A stretch of 64,000 bases of DNA from Candidatus Aenigmatarchaeota archaeon. Its GTDB lineage: Archaea; Aenigmatarchaeota; Aenigmatarchaeia; CG10238-14; SCSR01. A model generated the notes under the pieces. It searched no databases and was not told the origin of the DNA. It worked only from the letters and a program-made list of their open reading frames with translations. This document shows positions 8,886 to 19,356 of this stretch, piece by piece. Location of the stretch: NCBI GenBank assembly GCA_018920185.1, contig JAHLMT010000002.1, forward strand, positions 1 to 64,000, in the 5' to 3' direction. A program made the position numbers and the translations under genes. Numbering within the stretch: the first letter of the stretch is position 1; each line of letters begins with the position of its first letter.

Positions 8886-10522
8886 AATACAGCCTTTAAT
8901 TTTTGTATCACTTCTTCTTTACCTCTTTCAATAATATAAGGTCCCAGTCGTGGTCCACGGTCTGTTTTTAATAAAATCTGATATAACTTTTTAAAAATTT
9001 TTTTGGGATCTGAATTATGTTTGTTTATTAAATTAAAAATCTTTGTTTGCAAATTCTCGCCATCATACTCTTCTTTAATAATGTCAATTAATTCGTTAAT
9101 TATATTTTTTTCACCATCCGTTAGTTCAATTTTAATTTCGCTAACTTTCCCAAAATCTTCATACCAACTCTTTGCAAAAGCTAACTTTTCTTCGACATCT
9201 TTCTTGATCTTATCTGTCACAACGGTAATCTGATTCCATTCTTTTAGTTTATTGATAGCAAATTCTAACTGATTATTGTCAGGCAAGATTTTAACTAATT
9301 CTATTAATTTCTCAAATGGCGGTCTAAATGGTTTTTCCTTAGGAATTTCACCGATTACAGCAAGTTCATAAATCCTTTTTGCATTCGCTCTCTCCCTTTC
9401 GTCGACTTTTTCTAAATCATAATAAATTCTTTCATATCTTTCAAGTTCATTGTAAATCAATGGTATATTCTCTTCTTTAAAATCTACAGTAGTTTGTGGT
9501 CTCGTTTTAACCATTAGAAAACGCAAAATTTCCGGCGGTACCAATTGTGAAATCTCGGCAAAGCTTACACCTATGCCCTTTGAGGTTGACATTTTTTTAC
9601 CTTCTACTAAGAAAAATTCGTAACCTTCACCTTCATTGTTACATGTAGATGGCCATGGTGGTGGATAATTAAAAACTTCACATGATATTGCTACAGCAAT
9701 CGTCCTCGAACCACCTTTTGTAAAATGATCCTTTCCAGCAGTTTCAACAACTACACCAACAGTAGGCCATTTAGCAGCCCATTCCACCTTCCACGGTAGT
9801 TTACCGTTACCGTTATAAGGAGAAATTTCACCTTTGTGTCCACATCCTTTAGCCCATTCCACTAGATTAGGTTCGCATGAATATTTGACAATTTCCTCAT
9901 CACCATTCCATTCATAAGCCAGAGTTGTTCCTATCTTTCCACATTTTTCACAGATAGGATTAAATGGAAGTTTTTCAGCTCCTATTGTTTTGCCGTAAAT
10001 TTTCTTGTATATATTTTGTATTTTATCAGCATTGTCTAGAGCTATCTTTATCATGCGGTTGAAATCTCCTTTTATATATCGCTCACCTGTACTTTCCAAC
10101 TCGGCTTCAATTCCCCATTTATCAAATAACTCTGTACACTGAGAAAAATAGTAATCGGCAAAACTCTCATATCCTTTTTCAGGGGAAGGGATATTTCTAA
10201 GAGGTATTCCAAGAAATTTTTCAAATCTTTCTTTAGGTAGATCAGGTGGAATTGAATCCATAGGATCTATATCGTCGCTGCTCAGGATGAATCGTCCTTT
10301 CAGTCCATGGTCTCTAAAAGATTTTGCGATAATGTCGTGAATAACCCAACCTCTTCCAGAACCTATATGAATTTTACCAGAAGGAGTTTTTTCGTCATAT
10401 ACTATATAACCACGTTCTTTCACAATTTTCTGTAAAACTTTATTTTGTTTTACACGTTGTTGAACTTCTTCAACGACTTTATCCGTCCAATATATGTACT
10501 TTTGTTCTTTTCTATTTACCAT
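8882..10522 (-). CDS. lysS: Class I lysyl-tRNA synthetase
   Basis: TPSGKIHIGSGRGWVIHDI; KKMSTSKG; zinc-binding cysteines. Confidence 0.93.
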   Translation of the reverse strand: MVNRKEQKYIYWTDKVVEEVQQRVKQNKVLQKIVKERGYIVYDEKTPSGKIHIGSGRGWVIHDIIAKSFRDHGLKGRFILSSDDIDPMDSIPPDLPKERFEKFLGIPLRNIPSPEKGYESFADYYFSQCTELFDKWGIEAELESTGERYIKGDFNRMIKIALDNADKIQNIYKKIYGKTIGAEKLPFNPICEKCGKIGTTLAYEWNGDEEIVKYSCEPNLVEWAKGCGHKGEISPYNGNGKLPWKVEWAAKWPTVGVVVETAGKDHFTKGGSRTIAVAISCEVFNYPPPWPSTCNNEGEGYEFFLVEGKKMSTSKGIGVSFAEISQLVPPEILRFLMVKTRPQTTVDFKEENIPLIYNELERYERIYYDLEKVDERERANAKRIYELAVIGEIPKEKPFRPPFEKLIELVKILPDNNQLEFAINKLKEWNQITVVTDKIKKDVEEKLAFAKSWYEDFGKVSEIKIELTDGEKNIINELIDIIKEEYDGENLQTKIFNLINKHNSDPKKIFKKLYQILLKTDRGPRLGPYIIERGKEEVIQKLKAVL

Positions 10523-10531
10523 ATAATTTAT

Positions 10532-11158
10532 ATGAAAATATTAAAAATTAATCCAAAAAAACCTGAGAAAGAAGTGATAGCTCAAGCATCTGACATACTT
10601 AAGAAAAATGGTATTGTAGTATATCCCACAGATACTCTATATGGGCTTGGTGCTAATGCTCTGAGCAAGCAAGCTATAATAAAAGTTTACAAGGTAAAAG
10701 GAAGAGATTTTAAGAAACCTCTATCTGTCGCGTTTTATTCTCTATCACAAGCCAAAAAATATGTGAAGTTCAGCAGGTTAGCTTTGAAATTAGCAAAGAA
10801 ATTCTTGCCAGGACCTTTGACTATTATTCTTCCTATGAAATACAAATTTCCAAAAGAATTGACATCCGGCTCTAGAAATTTAGGCATCAGAATTCCGGAT
10901 AATAAAATTGCATTGGAATTGGTTAAAAAATGTAGATTTCCGATAACAGCAACAAGTGCCAATATTTCAGGTTATAAAGATCCCGTTAGCGTTGAAGATG
11001 TTATTAAGCAGATTGGTGATAAAGTAGAATTAATTTTAGATGGTGGTAAATGTAAGTATTCTCAGCCGTCTACTGTTGTGGAGGTAAACTCTGACGAAAT
11101 TAAATTTGTGAGAGAAGGTGTGATAAATAAAAGAAACCTAATGAGATTATATAGGTAA
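10532..11158 (+). CDS. Sua5/YrdC/YciO family threonylcarbamoyl-AMP synthase
   Basis: VVYPTDTLYGLGANALSKQAI...KVKGRDFKKPLSV. Confidence 0.9.
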   Translation: MKILKINPKKPEKEVIAQASDILKKNGIVVYPTDTLYGLGANALSKQAIIKVYKVKGRDFKKPLSVAFYSLSQAKKYVKFSRLALKLAKKFLPGPLTIILPMKYKFPKELTSGSRNLGIRIPDNKIALELVKKCRFPITATSANISGYKDPVSVEDVIKQIGDKVELILDGGKCKYSQPSTVVEVNSDEIKFVREGVINKRNLMRLYR

Positions 11159-11197
11159 TGTTATATATTTTTAATAACAGAAAAAAATTTAAATGAC

Positions 11198-11211
11198 CGT
11201 ATACGTATACG
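11198..11211. promoter_or_regulatory. 14-bp perfect palindrome CGTATACGTATACG
   Basis: Immediately upstream of ORF 11221; core TATACGTATA recurs at 63710-63723. Confidence 0.4.
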
Positions 11212-11220
11212 AACAGACAA

Positions 11221-11442
11221 TTGGTGACTTCCGTGAAAGAATTTATTTTATCTTTCGACTTACCAAAAGAAATGGCACCAATCAGAAGCAGATTACACAG
11301 ACGATTAACGAGTATGAAAGCTGTAAAAATCCACGATAGCTTCTGGAAATCTCAAAAGTTAGAAGAGCTAATAGCGATTGCACAGGAAATAAAAAAGTTT
11401 GGTGGTCAAGCTTCTATCCTTGAAGAAAAATTTATTTTCTAA
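11221..11442 (+). CDS. Small conserved-looking hypothetical protein
   Basis: 73 aa ORF FILSFDLPKEMAPIRSRLHRRLTSMKAVKIHDSFW. Confidence 0.55.
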   Translation: MVTSVKEFILSFDLPKEMAPIRSRLHRRLTSMKAVKIHDSFWKSQKLEELIAIAQEIKKFGGQASILEEKFIF

Positions 11443-11443
11443 A

Positions 11444-11516
11444 TGGGCTTGCTGGGACTCGAACCCAGAATACTGGCTCCGCAAGCCAGTGTTTTATCCA
11501 ATTAGACTACAAGCCC
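11444..11516 (-). tRNA. tRNA-Arg(GCG)
   Basis: GGGCTTG/CAAGCCC; CTGGC-TTGCGGA-GCCAG; CTGGG-TTCGAGT-CCCAG. Confidence 0.92.
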
Positions 11517-11560
11517 TATATCTATAAAAATCTCATTTTTATAACTTTAATAATCAAATT

Positions 11561-11746
11561 TTGAGAAGGTTGGTCAAACTGGAAGAATTAAAATGCACAA
11601 GTTGCGGAACGAATGTTTTATCTAAGAAAAATTTCGTCAGGTTCATGTGTCCTAAATGTGGTAAAGTCAAAATCATAAGATGCAGTACTTGCAAGAATCT
11701 TGGAACTAAGTATACCTGCAAAGAATGTAATTTCGAGGGACCATGA
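11561..11746 (+). CDS. Zinc finger protein (HVO_2753-like)
   Basis: four CxxC-type pairs: CTSCG, CPKCG, CSTC, CKEC. Confidence 0.8.
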   Translation: MRRLVKLEELKCTSCGTNVLSKKNFVRFMCPKCGKVKIIRCSTCKNLGTKYTCKECNFEGP

Positions 11747-12004
11747 ATGGCTCAAGTTATGGTCATTTTTAAAGTTATGCCTAATGGCACAGAGGTTAAT
11801 TTAGATAACTTAGAAAAAGAAATTAAAGCTGCAGTCAATCCTGAAAGAATCAATCGTGAACCGATTGCATTCGGTTTAATAGCTTTGAATGTGACTACCA
11901 TCATGGAAGATACAGAAGGTCAGTTAGAAACTATCGAAAATAAGTTACGAACAATTGATGGAGTTAGTGAAGTGGAGGTTATAAAAATAACAAGAACCCT
12001 CTAA
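11747..12004 (+). CDS. Elongation factor 1-beta
   Basis: VMVIFKVMPNGTEVNLDNLEKEIK...EPIAFGLIALNV. Confidence 0.9.
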   Translation: MAQVMVIFKVMPNGTEVNLDNLEKEIKAAVNPERINREPIAFGLIALNVTTIMEDTEGQLETIENKLRTIDGVSEVEVIKITRTL

Positions 12005-12549
12005 ATAACGCCCGACACAAATAAACGATGTCTATCTTTTTCTTGCAATTCATCCATGATTCTTCCGATAATCATTTTCTTCGGATCACCAACCATCGGA
12101 ATTCTTTTTTTTATCTCTTCAAAAGTTTCAAACGGTTTCTTTTTTCTTTCAGTAATTATATTCCACAGATGTTTTTTCCCTATTCCGGGCAATAACTCCA
12201 GGCTATGCATTCTTGTTGTTAAAGCGCCAGATTTGTTAAAAAATTCGACAAATCTTTTCTCTTCTTTAGTAACTAATTCGTTCACAACTTCCTCCAACAC
12301 ATCTTTGGCATAACTAGTTAAATCATCAAACCTTATCTTACTTCTGATATACTTCACCTGATCTCGTTTACCCTCGCCAATGTATAGTCGGTCTTTTGAT
12401 TTAACACTTAAACCTTCCTTTAACACAACTTCAAGCAAATTGAAATACTTCTCACCAATACCCTGAACAACAGGTTCAGCTCTTCTATCTCCTGGTTTAC
12501 CCGTAGGTAGAAAATCCAATACTATTAAAAATTCATCTTTCGCTGGCAT
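12001..12549 (-). CDS. DUF655 family protein
   Basis: EFLIVLDFLPTGKPGDRRAEPVVQGIGEKYFNLLEV; HhH-like LLPGIGKKHLWNI. Confidence 0.85.
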   Translation of the reverse strand: MPAKDEFLIVLDFLPTGKPGDRRAEPVVQGIGEKYFNLLEVVLKEGLSVKSKDRLYIGEGKRDQVKYIRSKIRFDDLTSYAKDVLEEVVNELVTKEEKRFVEFFNKSGALTTRMHSLELLPGIGKKHLWNIITERKKKPFETFEEIKKRIPMVGDPKKMIIGRIMDELQEKDRHRLFVSGVI

Positions 12550-12560
12550 AGAACCACTAA

Positions 12561-12896
12561 TTAGCTATACCTTTTCACAGTTTTCAATATAGCATCTATC
12601 TCTTCGTCTGTTAGTGAAGAGTAGTCCCTATGTAAAACAGCCCTTAAATCTTCTCTATCCCCTGGCAAAAAATTAACTATAGCTATTATCTGTCTGTCTC
12701 TAAGTTTTTCTATTTTCTTTAACTCGGCTATCAACTCATCGGTTTTATTTGAATCGAGCTTGACGAATTTTCTTAAAATCTCTAAACTATTCTTTTGTTC
12801 AAACTTCAGCTCACCTTCCTTTTCTCTACTCTCAAGCAATTCTTTAGCTTTTATATCAGGTATTAGTTCTTCAGAAATTATTTCCAATATAATCAC
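12561..12896 (-). CDS. rpoF: RNA polymerase subunit F (Rpb4-like)
   Basis: sequence pattern and location between L21e and DUF655. Confidence 0.85.
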   Translation of the reverse strand: MIILEIISEELIPDIKAKELLESREKEGELKFEQKNSLEILRKFVKLDSNKTDELIAELKKIEKLRDRQIIAIVNFLPGDREDLRAVLHRDYSSLTDEEIDAILKTVKRYS

Positions 12897-12930
12897 CGCT
12901 TATTATTTATTATTTAATTTGTGTGTATGT

Positions 12931-13224
12931 TTAAATAGCCTTCAAATGTTCTGGCCTAGAAATAATCAGCTTCCTACTATCACCAACATTTATCTCAACA
13001 ATGTAACTGTTACCTCTTCTCCCTATTACCTTGCCAACACTACCTTTAAATTTAGGATAAGGCATCCCTTTTTGGCTTGACGGTTCTGGTTCTATAGCTA
13101 CCTTCTGTCCTATTTCAAATTTCTGTAAAAATTTTGTTATAGCTGGCCTCACGCTTGGTTGCTGTTTTAGCTTATTTCTTGTTCTAGTTCTGAATCCTTT
13201 CGATTTTTTTACCATTTTAACCAC
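12931..13224 (-). CDS. Ribosomal protein L21e
   Basis: KSKGFRTRTRNKL...GQKVAIEPEPSSQKGMPYPKFKGSVGKVIGRRG. Confidence 0.93.
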   Translation of the reverse strand: MVKMVKKSKGFRTRTRNKLKQQPSVRPAITKFLQKFEIGQKVAIEPEPSSQKGMPYPKFKGSVGKVIGRRGNSYIVEINVGDSRKLIISRPEHLKAI

Positions 13225-14458
13225 TATGTATTTTTATAACATCCAAACTTAACTTCTTAACTTTATTGTTTATTAAATCGCTTACATTTGGTTGTGTTCT
13301 TCCATTATCACCTGTTATCAACTCTTTTATATAAAGTCCAGATTCTGCCCTGATTTTAAATTGCATCCTTCTACTTCCAATTAATTTATACGAAATTTTT
13401 TTCACTCGTCTTTTCCTTATTTTATCAGCGCGTCTATGAATTACCCTCAAAGGAGTTTTCTGTATTATAATTTCCCTGGTTACATTTTTCAAATTCTTTA
13501 GCAACTTTTCATCAATTCTATTCTCAAATTCAACATCAACAAGATAAGTTTTATCAACCCTCTCTGTTTTTAGTTTTCTAATGATTTCTTTGCCATTATC
13601 GATGATTTTCAATCCTTTAACTCTCACTTTTTTAGATTTGTTTATTTTTTTCTCTAAATCTTTTAATTTGATTTTTCTTTTAAGCGGTTTTATTAGCTCT
13701 ATTACAAAAGGTCTCCAATCTAGATTTCTTGCATCAACATCCTCACGTCCTGCTGCATGAAAAGAAGAATTTTTACTTTTAGTTACTTTCAAAAGCGGAG
13801 CTTCTATTATTTCTTGAATTGATGTTTTGTATAGTTTCCCTTCACCTTTACAATATATGCAACCTTTTCCCTTGCATTTACTACAAATCCATTTTGTTTG
13901 TGGAATTCCACGAACAAGTTTTTGGTATTTCCCATAGATGTATAAACTTTTTATTTGTGTTCTTATCGCATTAGTATTAAGATCAATAACAATTGTAATA
14001 TCTGGATTTCTTAAATTGAATCTTTTTTTAGTTAATTTCTCTATCCTTTTTCCAACCTCTCTATTAATCTCTGATTTAATTGTTTCCACATCATCAACGC
14101 CTATCTTCTCCCAGAGTGCTTCTTGTTTTTTCTCTAATTCATCTGAAACTACAGTTCCAATTAAAAATGTGTCAAACTCCACACCTTGTATTTTTTCCAC
14201 AATCTTATCCACGATTCTATTTATTCCGTCCTTGAAGAAGTTGTTGCACAATTCACATGTCTCAGGTTCTTTCAATTCTGTTTTTGTCAATTTGCTGGCA
14301 TAATCTCTTAAAATCTTCCCCCGTTCTGCATTAGTTAAACCATGTCCAATCATTCCCCATTGTCTTCCTAGACATGAATTACAAACATTGATTTTTAGAA
14401 TTTCCAATAATTTTTCCTTATTTTTTTCTTCTGAAAAATCCAAAGGAAATTTCCTCAT
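13217..14458 (-). CDS. pus10: tRNA pseudouridine synthase Pus10
   Basis: CSKCKGKGCIYCKGEGK; HAAGREDVDARNL. Confidence 0.92.
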   Translation of the reverse strand: MRKFPLDFSEEKNKEKLLEILKINVCNSCLGRQWGMIGHGLTNAERGKILRDYASKLTKTELKEPETCELCNNFFKDGINRIVDKIVEKIQGVEFDTFLIGTVVSDELEKKQEALWEKIGVDDVETIKSEINREVGKRIEKLTKKRFNLRNPDITIVIDLNTNAIRTQIKSLYIYGKYQKLVRGIPQTKWICSKCKGKGCIYCKGEGKLYKTSIQEIIEAPLLKVTKSKNSSFHAAGREDVDARNLDWRPFVIELIKPLKRKIKLKDLEKKINKSKKVRVKGLKIIDNGKEIIRKLKTERVDKTYLVDVEFENRIDEKLLKNLKNVTREIIIQKTPLRVIHRRADKIRKRRVKKISYKLIGSRRMQFKIRAESGLYIKELITGDNGRTQPNVSDLINNKVKKLSLDVIKIHSG

Positions 14459-15045
14459 AGCCCACCATCTAACAGGAAATGCAGTATATTTATTACTTGT
14501 GAACTAAAATATTCGATTTTACCTAAACTTACTTTTTCTATCTTTAACTCTTTAAGAAAACTTTCTACTTGTGAAGGCAATTTTTTATAATCACTCAGTA
14601 TAGCAACAAAATTTTCTTCGAATTTAAAATCTTTCACAGGTATTCCATCTTTGTGAAGATAAAACAACTGATTATCAATTTTTTCTTTAACTAAAGTCTC
14701 AAACTTTTTCTTAGAAATCACAATTCCTGGCTTATATTCAAGCGATTCATTTTCTTTTAGATTTCTACCTTCCCATAAGCCGATTTTGATTAATTTTGCA
14801 ATGTTTCTTTCATAAGGATATAAATCTTCAATTCTATTTCCATAAAAACTCACGATTTTAGAAGGTTTAGGAGGACCTGTTAATACAGCATGTATTACAG
14901 TATCCCTCCTTATCGACTCTGAGACAAATAAAGCATTTATCACACATCTACAAACAATATCCATCCTCCCAGATTTTGGTAAATTATCAATATCAAATTT
15001 ATAATCTGTACTTCCTTTAGAAGTTCTAAGGATAAATTCTCTCAT
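14455..15045 (-). CDS. trmY: tRNA (pseudouridine54-N1)-methyltransferase TrmY
   Basis: SGRMDIVCRCVINALFVSESIRRDTVIHAVLTGPP. Confidence 0.88.
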   Translation of the reverse strand: MREFILRTSKGSTDYKFDIDNLPKSGRMDIVCRCVINALFVSESIRRDTVIHAVLTGPPKPSKIVSFYGNRIEDLYPYERNIAKLIKIGLWEGRNLKENESLEYKPGIVISKKKFETLVKEKIDNQLFYLHKDGIPVKDFKFEENFVAILSDYKKLPSQVESFLKELKIEKVSLGKIEYFSSQVINILHFLLDGGL

Positions 15046-16370
15046 AATTTTAATCCAAATTGTTGAGCTAATTTCTTAAATTCCCCTCTTTGTAAACCTT
15101 TTAATCCACCCAAAGATTTGATCATTTTCTTTGTCTGATTATATTGATTCAACAATTCTCTAACTTCAGCTTCACTTTTACCAGAACCTTTAGATATTCT
15201 TTTTATCCTTGTAGCAGATACAATTTCAGGATTTTCTCTCTCCTGTTTTGTCATTGATTGAATAATTACTCTATACGATTTCAGTTTCTCCTCCTGCTTT
15301 TTCAGCATTTCATCAGGTATTTTCATCATCCCCATTCCAGGTATTAAACTCATTATACCTGTTAGAGGTCCCATTTTTTGTAGAGACTGTATTTGTTCCA
15401 TGAAATCTTGTAGTGTGAACTTGCCTTCAGCGATTCTTTCGACAGATTCTTTTTTAATATCAGCCTCTTTCGCTTTCTCTAACAAAGTTTGTAAATCACC
15501 TAACCCAAGCAAACGTGAAACAAATCTCTCAGGATTATACAACTCGAAATTTTCTAATTTTTCACCAGTACCGATGAATTTAACTTTGGCGCCAGTTACA
15601 TTTGTTGCAACTAATGCCCCACCAGCTTTTGCCGTACCATCCATTTTTGATATAATAACCCCAGTAATGCCAACCAATTTATTAAATTCTTCAGTCTGTA
15701 CTTTAGCAACTTTGCCCAAATCTGCTGGTATAACCAACAAAACTTCATCTGGTTTTATTATCTCAGATAAATTCTTCAATTCTTTAGCGAGTTCCTTATC
15801 TAAAGCATTTCTACCAGCTGTATCGAAAATGATAACATCAAAATTTGAATATTTTTCTAAGGCATTTTTCGCAACGGAATATACATCATCGCCCTCCCCA
15901 CCAATAAAAACCGATACACCAATTTGCTTCCCTAATTGCTGCAACTGTTGTGGTGCAGCAGGACGATGGTAATCCAAACAAACTAATGCAGGTTTTAAGC
16001 CTTGTCTCAAAAAATATCTTGCCAACTTTCCTGCTGTTGTAGTTTTACCAGAACCAAATAATCCAACAACCATCAATCTTTTTTTACCTAATAATTCTGC
16101 AGGTTTTCCGCCAAGTATTTTCACAAGTTCTTCATAAATAATCTTCAATACATGTTCTCGTAAAGTCAATCCTTTAGAAATTTTTTCCTGTAGACACCTG
16201 TTACGAATTTCTTCAACAATACTATTAGCTAGCTGGATATCAACATCCGATTCCAAAAGAATTTTTCTAAAGTCAACAAGAATTTCTTCAACCGCATTTT
16301 TATCGATACTCGTACCTGTAACCAATCGCCTGATTAATTCGCCCAGACCTTTAGTTAAATTATCAAACAC
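15042..16370 (-). CDS. srp54: SRP54 GTPase
   Basis: GLFGSGKTTTAGKLARYF; DTAGRNALD; methionine-rich C-terminal M domain. Confidence 0.95.
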   Translation of the reverse strand: MFDNLTKGLGELIRRLVTGTSIDKNAVEEILVDFRKILLESDVDIQLANSIVEEIRNRCLQEKISKGLTLREHVLKIIYEELVKILGGKPAELLGKKRLMVVGLFGSGKTTTAGKLARYFLRQGLKPALVCLDYHRPAAPQQLQQLGKQIGVSVFIGGEGDDVYSVAKNALEKYSNFDVIIFDTAGRNALDKELAKELKNLSEIIKPDEVLLVIPADLGKVAKVQTEEFNKLVGITGVIISKMDGTAKAGGALVATNVTGAKVKFIGTGEKLENFELYNPERFVSRLLGLGDLQTLLEKAKEADIKKESVERIAEGKFTLQDFMEQIQSLQKMGPLTGIMSLIPGMGMMKIPDEMLKKQEEKLKSYRVIIQSMTKQERENPEIVSATRIKRISKGSGKSEAEVRELLNQYNQTKKMIKSLGGLKGLQRGEFKKLAQQFGLKL

Positions 16371-17483
16371 CTAACCACCAATTAAATTTTCAACAAATTC
16401 TTTAGCATTAAACTTTATCATATTTTCATAATTTTGACCATTACATAAAAACAAGACAGGCTTTTTCAATTCATACGTTACAGATAAAATTGAACCACCC
16501 TTCTCATTTACATCAACTTTTGTGAAAATAACTGCATCTACACCAATTTCATTAAACATTCTTGCTTGAAATATAGCATCATTACCAATCATAGAATCGA
16601 CAACTAAAACTTTCAAGTCTGGTTTGTTAACTCGAATAATTTTTCTCATTTCTTCCATCAAGTTCACATTAGCATGGCTTCTACCAGCAGTATCAATTAA
16701 AACAAAATGTATTCCTTTTGACTTTGCATACGAAATTGCATCATAAGCAACTGCAGCAGGATCGGCACCGTAATTATGTCTGATAACATCTACACCAATT
16801 TTTTTGGCATGTTCTTCTAGTTGTTCTAAAGCCGCACTTCGAAAAGTATCAGCTGCGGCAAAGACGCATGAATAATTATTATCTAACAACCATTTACCAA
16901 CTTTAGCAAGAGTAGTTGTTTTTCCAGAACCGTTGAAACCAAGAAATAAAATGATATAAGGTTTTTTAAATTTGACTCTTTCTCTCAAATCAACATCTGG
17001 TACATTCAAAATTTCCATTAAACTGTCTCTCAGTTTATTAACAATTACAGTTCTAATTTCACTACGCTTCACTTCCATTCCCAACAAAGATACTTTCAAA
17101 TCGTTTTTGATTTTTTCCGCAACTTCATATGCAACATCACTCTCGATCAATCCATTCTCAAGCTCATCCAAAACAGGATTGATGTCATCTTCTGACAATC
17201 TTTTTTCAATTATTTTTTTCACGACTTTCTTAAACAAAGAGATTTTCTCTTCTTTCGGTTTTTCCTCAACTTCTTGAACTTGTTTCAATTCCTGCTCAAT
17301 ATAAGATTTAATTGCAAGTTTTTCTTCTGTAATTGTTTTTATTTCTTCGACAACTTTTTCAGGTTCCTTTTCTATCTTTTCTTCTATTTTTTTAACCTTC
17401 TCTTCAAATTTTTCTTCTTCCTCTTTCTTTTTTGTTAGATTCTCGATTACATTAGAAAACTTCTTTTTTAAAAAACTAAACAT
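16371..17483 (-). CDS. ftsY: SRP receptor FtsY
   Basis: GFNGSGKTTTLAKVGKWL; DTAGRSHANVNLMEEM; acidic/lysine-rich N-terminus. Confidence 0.94.
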   Translation of the reverse strand: MFSFLKKKFSNVIENLTKKKEEEEKFEEKVKKIEEKIEKEPEKVVEEIKTITEEKLAIKSYIEQELKQVQEVEEKPKEEKISLFKKVVKKIIEKRLSEDDINPVLDELENGLIESDVAYEVAEKIKNDLKVSLLGMEVKRSEIRTVIVNKLRDSLMEILNVPDVDLRERVKFKKPYIILFLGFNGSGKTTTLAKVGKWLLDNNYSCVFAAADTFRSAALEQLEEHAKKIGVDVIRHNYGADPAAVAYDAISYAKSKGIHFVLIDTAGRSHANVNLMEEMRKIIRVNKPDLKVLVVDSMIGNDAIFQARMFNEIGVDAVIFTKVDVNEKGGSILSVTYELKKPVLFLCNGQNYENMIKFNAKEFVENLIGG

Positions 17484-17487
17484 CTAA

Positions 17488-17913
17488 TCAACCAACAACT
17501 TGTTTTTCCGATTGTCTAATTAATTCATTAATTTCTGGAGCTAATTGATTCATAGCATTAGATATCTGTGAAATATTATTTTGAATTTCTTTTAATGCAT
17601 TTTCCATTTCTGTTTTCCTTTTGTTCAGTATTTCTTTTCCATCTACGAGTGATTTTTCTAATACAATTCCAGCACCTATTTCAACTAGAATTTTATTTTT
17701 ATCCGTGACATTTCCTTGTGCGAAAGCTTCACTGCCAAGTTTAAACAATATATTTTCTGGAGTTTTGTCAATTTCATCAATGCTCGACATAGTTGACACA
17801 AGCTCAATAATTTTACTGCTAATCAAATCTCTTTGTCTTGTTAATACTTCTAACCTAGCTTCTAAGGTTCTGTAAATCAGCAATTTTTCTTGAAGTTCTT
17901 TCTCATTTGTCAT
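17488..17913 (-). CDS. pfdA: Prefoldin subunit alpha
   Basis: coiled coil - GSEAFAQGNVTDKNKILVEIGAGIVLEKSL - coiled coil. Confidence 0.88.
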   Translation of the reverse strand: MTNEKELQEKLLIYRTLEARLEVLTRQRDLISSKIIELVSTMSSIDEIDKTPENILFKLGSEAFAQGNVTDKNKILVEIGAGIVLEKSLVDGKEILNKRKTEMENALKEIQNNISQISNAMNQLAPEINELIRQSEKQVVG

Positions 17914-17922
17914 ACAATCACA

Positions 17923-18042
17923 TGCAGGGGGAGAGATTTGAACTCTCGAAGGGACTAACCCATGGCGTTTCTTATATCATTTTTAAATCAAAGCTCAATT
18001 AACTTGAGCGCCACGCAATTGACCAGGCTATGCGACCCCTGC
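17923..18042 (-). tRNA. tRNA-Leu(CAA) with ~34-nt intron at canonical 37/38 site
   Basis: GCAGGGG/CCCCTGC; TGGCG-CTCAAG[intron]A-CGCCA; long variable arm; T-arm TTCAAAT. Confidence 0.88.
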
Positions 18043-18078
18043 TTTATGTAGATTATTATCCATAGAACTAAAAAAGGT

Positions 18079-18558
18079 TTAAATCATTTTACTTAATTCT
18101 GATTTCAGTTGTTCAATCTGTCCTCTTAAGTCAGCTACAGTAGCTTCTATGGTTCTTATATCCTGTTGCTCTGAGAAAATTTCTTCGCTTTCGTGGAACC
18201 CTGCCGGCCTAAGCAAATTGTTATCTAATTCTATTATCTTGTTATCAATTTTCTCTACAATATCATTAACTATGTTGAAAGTTTCATCACGGACTTTTTC
18301 TATCTGTTGTAATGTTCCCAAAGAATTTTTAACAATCATCACTGCAGTCTTCAAGTTACCAATAGTTGTTAAAATTTGTCGATACCTGTCCATCTTTACA
18401 AACAAAGGGGCAACTGGTGGGGATTCGGGCTCTCTTTTAATTATCGGTGGCGATTTAGGTTCTTCTGGTATTGGAGTTTGGTCTAAAGCAGATAAAGGTG
18501 GTAATTCAGGAAGTGTTTCCTTGGGTTCTTCCTTTCTTTTCCTGCCAAAAAGTGCCAT
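18079..18558 (-). CDS. Hypothetical coiled-coil protein
   Basis: ORF, proline-rich N-term and helical C-term. Confidence 0.6.
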   Translation of the reverse strand: MALFGRKRKEEPKETLPELPPLSALDQTPIPEEPKSPPIIKREPESPPVAPLFVKMDRYRQILTTIGNLKTAVMIVKNSLGTLQQIEKVRDETFNIVNDIVEKIDNKIIELDNNLLRPAGFHESEEIFSEQQDIRTIEATVADLRGQIEQLKSELSKMI

Positions 18559-18630
18559 CTATATCTAATTTAATTTCTATTAACGAGAATATAAGTGTTT
18601 TTGTTTTAATATAAAAATTAATTATACTTT

Positions 18631-19350
18631 ATGAAACAAGAGAAATTAGAAGAATTAAAAAGATTGTCAGAACAATCCGGACATGAACTTGGTAGTGCAG
18701 GAGGTTCTAAGAAAGTAGAAATAATGGCACATTTTTTAAAAAAACATCCAATTGATGCAAAATTAATTTTGGATATAGGAGGCTCAAATTTTACATATAA
18801 ACTCCTAAAAGTGTTTTTCCCTAAAGCGAAAGTAATTACATTAAATTTAGAGCCTAGTCATACATACGAATGCGAATCTGTGATTATTGGAGATGCAGAA
18901 GATGAAAACATATATAAAAAATTAAAGAACATCGATTTGATTTTCTGTAGCGATACTATAGAGCATTTGAGAAATCCAGATAAATTAATGGAAAATATTA
19001 GAACTGTATTGAAAAAAGACAGTTATGTAATTCTCACAGCACCAAATCTGGCTTCCTGGAAAGATCGTTTGTTTCTTCTTTTCGGGTATACTCCAAGTAG
19101 TTATGACGTATCTCTAAAATTTAAGATAGGAAATCCTTTTAGCATACAATCTTCGGCAGGCCATATAAGTGCATTTACATTTAATGGGCTAATTGACTAT
19201 CTAGAAAAATTTGGCTTTAGGGTGATTTACAAGAATTCTTATAATTTGACAGAAAAAATTAAACCTCTTTGGCGGATTCGCAGATTGCTAGAATATGTCC
19301 TTCCTATGGGGGCAAAAGAAGTAAGCTTTTTTGTTGCTGTGCCCAAGTAA
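18631..19350 (+). CDS. Class I SAM-dependent methyltransferase
   Basis: LILDIGGSNFTYKLLK; FCSDTIEHLRNPDKLM. Confidence 0.8.
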   Translation: MKQEKLEELKRLSEQSGHELGSAGGSKKVEIMAHFLKKHPIDAKLILDIGGSNFTYKLLKVFFPKAKVITLNLEPSHTYECESVIIGDAEDENIYKKLKNIDLIFCSDTIEHLRNPDKLMENIRTVLKKDSYVILTAPNLASWKDRLFLLFGYTPSSYDVSLKFKIGNPFSIQSSAGHISAFTFNGLIDYLEKFGFRVIYKNSYNLTEKIKPLWRIRRLLEYVLPMGAKEVSFFVAVPK

Positions 19351-19356
19351 ATTCAA

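Noticed and set aside
15400-15972. Antisense ORF of 190 aa
   Set aside because: Shadow ORF opposite srp54; no independent domain signature
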